Below, piece after piece: positions 1 through 5,329 of a DNA stretch of 5,329 nucleotides (position 1 is the stretch's first letter; the number at the start of each line of letters is the position of its first letter). The stretch lies in assembly GCA_016650435.1 (NCBI GenBank), contig JAENVT010000015.1:1-5329 (forward strand). Direction: 5' to 3'. Source of the DNA: Ilumatobacteraceae bacterium. Its GTDB lineage: Bacteria; Actinomycetota; Acidimicrobiia; Acidimicrobiales; Ilumatobacteraceae. Both the position numbers and the translations under genes were made by a program. The notes under the pieces were generated by a model. That model ran no database searches. It was given only the letters and a program-made list of their open reading frames with translations, and was not told the DNA's origin.

Positions 1-2
1 GG

Positions 3-1015
3 CAACGACTCCTGGAACGTCACGTGCTCGACATTCCGGCGGCTCTGCAACACGTCGGCGGATTGCAGACGCAGTACGCCCCTTCTGGATACATCGGACT
101 ATGGACCCGTCTGCGCGATTTCGAACGCGCCGCGTTGACGCATGCGCTCGAAGACCGTTCCGTCGTGCAGGCGACCCTCATGCGCATGACGATCCACATG
201 ATCGCCGCCGACGACTTCTGGACCCTCTGCGCCGGAATCCGTGCCAGCCGGCGCGAATGGTGGTTGCGAATTGCGAAGTCGCGTCACTTGCCCCTCATTT
301 CGTACGACTCCTTGGCCCACAGTTTGCGAGCTGCGTTGGCCGATGGACCGCTGCCGCGTGTCGAAGTGGTTGCAGCGATGGAGCGCGCCGGTTTCGACAA
401 ACCGTTCTGGGAGGCCGCCGGGCTGTGGCTCGACATGGTCAGGGTTCCGCCCTCGGGCACGTGGGATCGCCGTCGTGCCGATCGGTATGGCCTCGCCGAT
501 CACTGGATCGCGCCGACCGACGCCGAACGCGATGCCGACGAGGTGGACGGTTTGCGGCTGTTGCTGACGCGGTACCTGCAAGCCTTCGGTCCGGCGGCGG
601 TCGTCGATGCCGCCAAGTGGGCGGGCGTGCCGCGCGCCCGACTCGTGCCGGTTGCCGAGGCGATGGAGCGGGAAATGCAGATCGTCACATACCGCGACGA
701 GAAAGGCACCACGCTCGTCGACCTCGCCGGCATGGAATTGCCCGACGTTGATACACCGGCACCTGTGCGGTTCCTGCCGACGTGGGATGCGACGCTGCTC
801 GCCCACTCTCGCCGTGCGGACATCCTTCCTGAGGAGTTTCGTTCCGCGATCTTTCACACCAAGATTCCTCAGTCGGTCGGAGCGGTGTTGGTCGACGGCT
901 CGGTGGCCGCGACGTGGGCGTGGCGCAACGATCACGTTGAAGTCGACGAGCTGGCCACACTGACTGCCACGAAGCGACGGGCGGTGGCGGGCGAAGCCGA
1001 CCAGTTGACGGCCTT

Positions 1016-1028
<13 letters not shown>
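3..1028 (+). CDS. Winged-helix DNA-binding protein, HTH_42 / AlkZ-like DNA glycosylase family (5' end outside window)
   Basis: The open frame runs from the left edge (first full codon at base 3) to TGA at 1026-1028, giving 341 visible residues. A GTG at 24 could be read as a start, but the codons before it (reading QRLLERH) fit the family N-terminus, so the true start is probably about 15-25 codons outside the window. Numbering from base 3, the order is: LQTQ at residues 21-24, a helix-rich segment ending in RMTIHM near 61-66, a winged-helix-like segment with RYLQAFGPA near 190-198, and a C-terminal part with FLPTWDATLLAH near 257-268 and VLVDGSVAATW near 295-305. This architecture is typical of the HTH_42 family, which includes Streptomyces AlkZ and E. 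coli YcaQ/AlkX, DNA glycosylases that remove bulky alkyl adducts and open interstrand crosslinks. The Q-x-Q motif (bases 66-74) matches the AlkZ-type catalytic motif, with Thr in the middle position. Family membership is strong. Glycosylase activity is inference, because many actinobacterial paralogues are untested. The gene is convergent with the glycosidase and overlaps its 3' end by 13 bp. Confidence 0.85.
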
Positions 1029-3588
<2,560 letters not shown>

Positions 3589-3592
<4 letters not shown>

Positions 3593-5256
3593 GCGCTGAG
3601 TTGTTTCTCGACCCAGTTGTCGACGTTGCGATCGAGTTGCCGCAAAGGCGTCATGCCGTTGCCCAGAACTACACCGTGAAAATCCTTGATCGAGAACCGC
3701 GAACCAAGACGTTTCGTGGCCTGCGCGCGCATTCTTTGAATCTCGAGCCGGCCGATCATGTAGCTGGTGGCCTGGCCTGGTTGGGCGATGTAACGGTCGA
3801 TCTCGCCTTCGGCGTTGTCCTGCGTCGACGCGGTGTGCGCCAACAGGAAGTCGATGGCTTCCCCGCGCGTCCAGCCCATTGCATGGATGCCGGTGTCGAC
3901 GACGAGGCGCGCCGCTCGCAGCGAGTCGAGGGTCAGCATGCCGATGCGTTGCAGCGGCGAGCTGTACAGCCCCATCTCGTCGGCCAGTCGCTCGGCGTAG
4001 AGACCCCACCCCTCGCTGTAGCTGGTGACTTCGAGTTCGCCGACGACCGGGTGGAGACCGGCTTCGTGCGCTAGCGCCAGTTGCAGGTGATGGCCCGGCA
4101 CCGCCTCGTGGAACGTGGTGACCTCGAGTTGATACCTGGTCCACGCAGAAGGGTCGGCGGTGTTGTAGAAGAACGTGCCGCCGCGATTGCCGTCAGGCGA
4201 TGGCCCTGTGTAGAACGCAAGTGGGCCTGACGCGACGGCGACTGCCTTGCAGCGAGATCGTGGAAGCCGCTCGAACCAGTCGGGTACCTCGGCCTCGGCG
4301 CGGGCCAGCGATGCCATCGCGTCGCTGACGATCTCGTCGGGGGTTGCGTAACGCAGCGAGGGATCCGTCCGCAGCCGTAGTCGTAGCTCCGATGGATCCG
4401 CAATGCTGACTGCCGCTTCGCCGAGTTGGCGATATTGATCGTCGAGCAGAGCGAGCTGTTGCAGCCCGATCTGGTGGACGGCCTCTGGCGTGAGATCCGT
4501 CGATGTCGATGCCCACAACAGGCCCGCATAGCTGGCATCGCCGTCCGGCAGGTGACAGACCCCGGCGTTGTCGTCGCTGCGCCCGATGGGAAGCAGTTCG
4601 TCGTGCAGCATGCCGCGCAAGGTTGCGAGCGCGGGCCGGCATGCTTCGCGAATCGCCTCGCCGACCGCTGCTCGCCACTTCGCGGCATCGGCGTCGGAGG
4701 CTTCGCTCGGTGGTTCCTGCGTGGCCAACGGGTCGTCGTTCAGCTCACCACTCAGTAGGCGGTCGAGCGCCGTGATCGTCGCCGAAATGCCGCGTGCTGT
4801 TGCGACTCGTCCAAAGGCTGCGCTGTCGCGAAGACCTGCCATCCAACCGTCGATGAACGCCGGCATCGATTGCAGCTTGTGGATGTAGCCCTGGCCGTGT
4901 TCTCGCGTGACGAGTGAGTAGCCGGGCACGAGCACGTCGACAAATGCCGCGAAGTTGAACGGGCCAGCGACCAGCAACAAGTCGCGTTCGTAGGGCAGCA
5001 GCCTCGTTGCCGCTCGGGCACTGAACTCGATCGCTGCCAACAAGCCGCAATCGCGTTCATTCGTCCCGACCGCCGTCAGCGCCGCGGCTCTGTCGGCGAA
5101 AGCAGCGAGTCGGTCGAGACGCGTCGTGACACCGGCAGGGCTCAGATCCTCCCAGTGTTCGATCTGGTCGACGTCGCCTCGATCGATGTTCCACAGCTGC
5201 GCCGAGCCGCGGTAGTACGTCCAATACTCGTCAGCGAGGGCGACAGCGTCCGACAA
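3589..5256 (-). CDS. DUF885 family protein, predicted zinc metallopeptidase-like
   Basis: This is a complete 555-residue protein matching the DUF885 family over its whole length. Members are predicted metal-dependent hydrolases or peptidases, and few have a known substrate. Landmarks are LADEYW at 7-12, LSPAG at 38-42, FYTGPSPDGNRGGTFFYNT at 348-366, the metal-site motif HEAVPGHHLQ at 383-392, YSEGWGLYAERLADE at 413-427, VVDTGIHAMGWT at 452-463 and PGQATSYMIGRLEI at 493-506. The likely metal or catalytic residues are His383, Glu384, His389 or His390, and a Glu of the SEGW..YAE segment (415 or 422). The motif has a PG insertion relative to canonical HEXXH, which is normal for DUF885. There is no signal peptide or lipobox, whereas many relatives are exported, so a cytoplasmic location is inferred. 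The start is the TTG at 5256. No ATG or GTG exists in frame between it and the window edge, and it lies 10 nt after the stop of an upstream frame. The gene shares ATGA with the downstream glycosidase and is probably cotranscribed with it. Confidence 0.92.
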
Positions 5257-5275
5257 GTCTTCGAATCTACCCCTC
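5256..5275 (-). promoter_or_regulatory. Translation start region of the DUF885 gene (TTG start, distant purine-rich RBS)
   Basis: On the minus strand GAGGGG (5275-5270) overlaps the end of the upstream frame and its TAG stop. It is followed by 13 nt and then the TTG start at 5256-5254. GAGGGG is a plausible Shine-Dalgarno sequence, but the spacing is longer than ideal. A ribosome finishing the upstream gene could reinitiate here. TTG is supported mainly because family similarity starts a few residues later (LADEYW) and no ATG or GTG is available in frame upstream. Confidence 0.4.
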
Positions 5276-5329
5276 GACGTGATGCGCGGCGAGCGGGGTG
5301 TTGTCGGTGTCGCCAGGGAGGGTGACGAC
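5267..5329 (-). CDS. Probable C-terminal end of an upstream gene (truncated by window edge)
   Basis: Reading the minus strand from the right edge, one frame is open for 20 codons and then stops at TAG (5269-5267). The visible tail reads VVTLPGDTDNTPLAAHHVEG. The stop lies 10 nt before the TTG start of the DUF885 gene, the spacing expected within a dense operon, and no other gene explains these bases. Twenty codons are too few to assign a family, so the product is unrecognised. The alternative is that this is non-coding leader and the DUF885 frame, which is also open to the edge here, extends upstream. I consider that less likely because that reading (rich in Ser, Pro, Thr and Arg) lacks a standard start codon and does not resemble the family's N-terminus. 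Confidence 0.45.
   Translation of the reverse strand, partial: VVTLPGDTDNTPLAAHHVEG

Noticed and set aside
3593..4144. The glycosidase frame stays open 184 codons upstream of the chosen ATG, allowing a 1042-residue protein.
   Set aside because: The extra stretch is Arg/His/Pro-rich, resembles no domain and lies entirely within the well-supported DUF885 gene in another frame; family similarity starts just after the ATG at 3592.

Overview
The window is GC-rich, tightly packed bacterial coding DNA with almost no intergenic space. The gene families (AlkZ-like winged-helix protein, long MGH1/GH63-type glycosidase, DUF885 protein), the high GC content and the GC-rich third codon positions all suggest a high-GC actinobacterium. 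The sequence alone cannot fix a genus, and an Acidimicrobiia-type lineage is only a guess. I see no rRNA, tRNA, CRISPR array, insertion sequence, phage gene or other mark of recent transfer.

Layout. (1) From the left edge to 1028 on the + strand runs a winged-helix protein of the HTH_42 (AlkZ/YcaQ-like) family. Only its first few N-terminal residues lie outside the window. (2) Convergent to it, 3592 to 1016 on the - strand, is a complete 858-residue GH63/MGH1-like glycoside hydrolase. The two stop codons overlap by 13 bp, and a short perfect inverted repeat sits exactly at this junction. (3) Upstream of the hydrolase on the same strand, 5256 to 3589, is a complete 555-residue DUF885 protein that looks like a zinc metallopeptidase. 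Its TGA stop overlaps the hydrolase ATG in an ATGA tetranucleotide. (4) At the right edge, 5329 to 5267 on the - strand, an open frame ends in TAG only 10 nt before the DUF885 start. It is probably the last 20 codons of a further gene in the same transcription unit.

How the genes work together. The minus-strand genes look like one operon whose promoter lies beyond the right edge, with translational coupling of the DUF885 gene to the glycosidase gene. Neither complete operon product has an obvious signal peptide or membrane segment, so both probably act in the cytoplasm. A possible shared role is breakdown of a glycosylated or amide-linked metabolite or storage compound, but this is inference from co-location only. 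The plus-strand gene is a separate unit, possibly a DNA glycosylase acting on bulky or crosslinking lesions. The window looks like ordinary chromosomal sequence carrying poorly characterised families; I did not find a clear new defence or mobile system.
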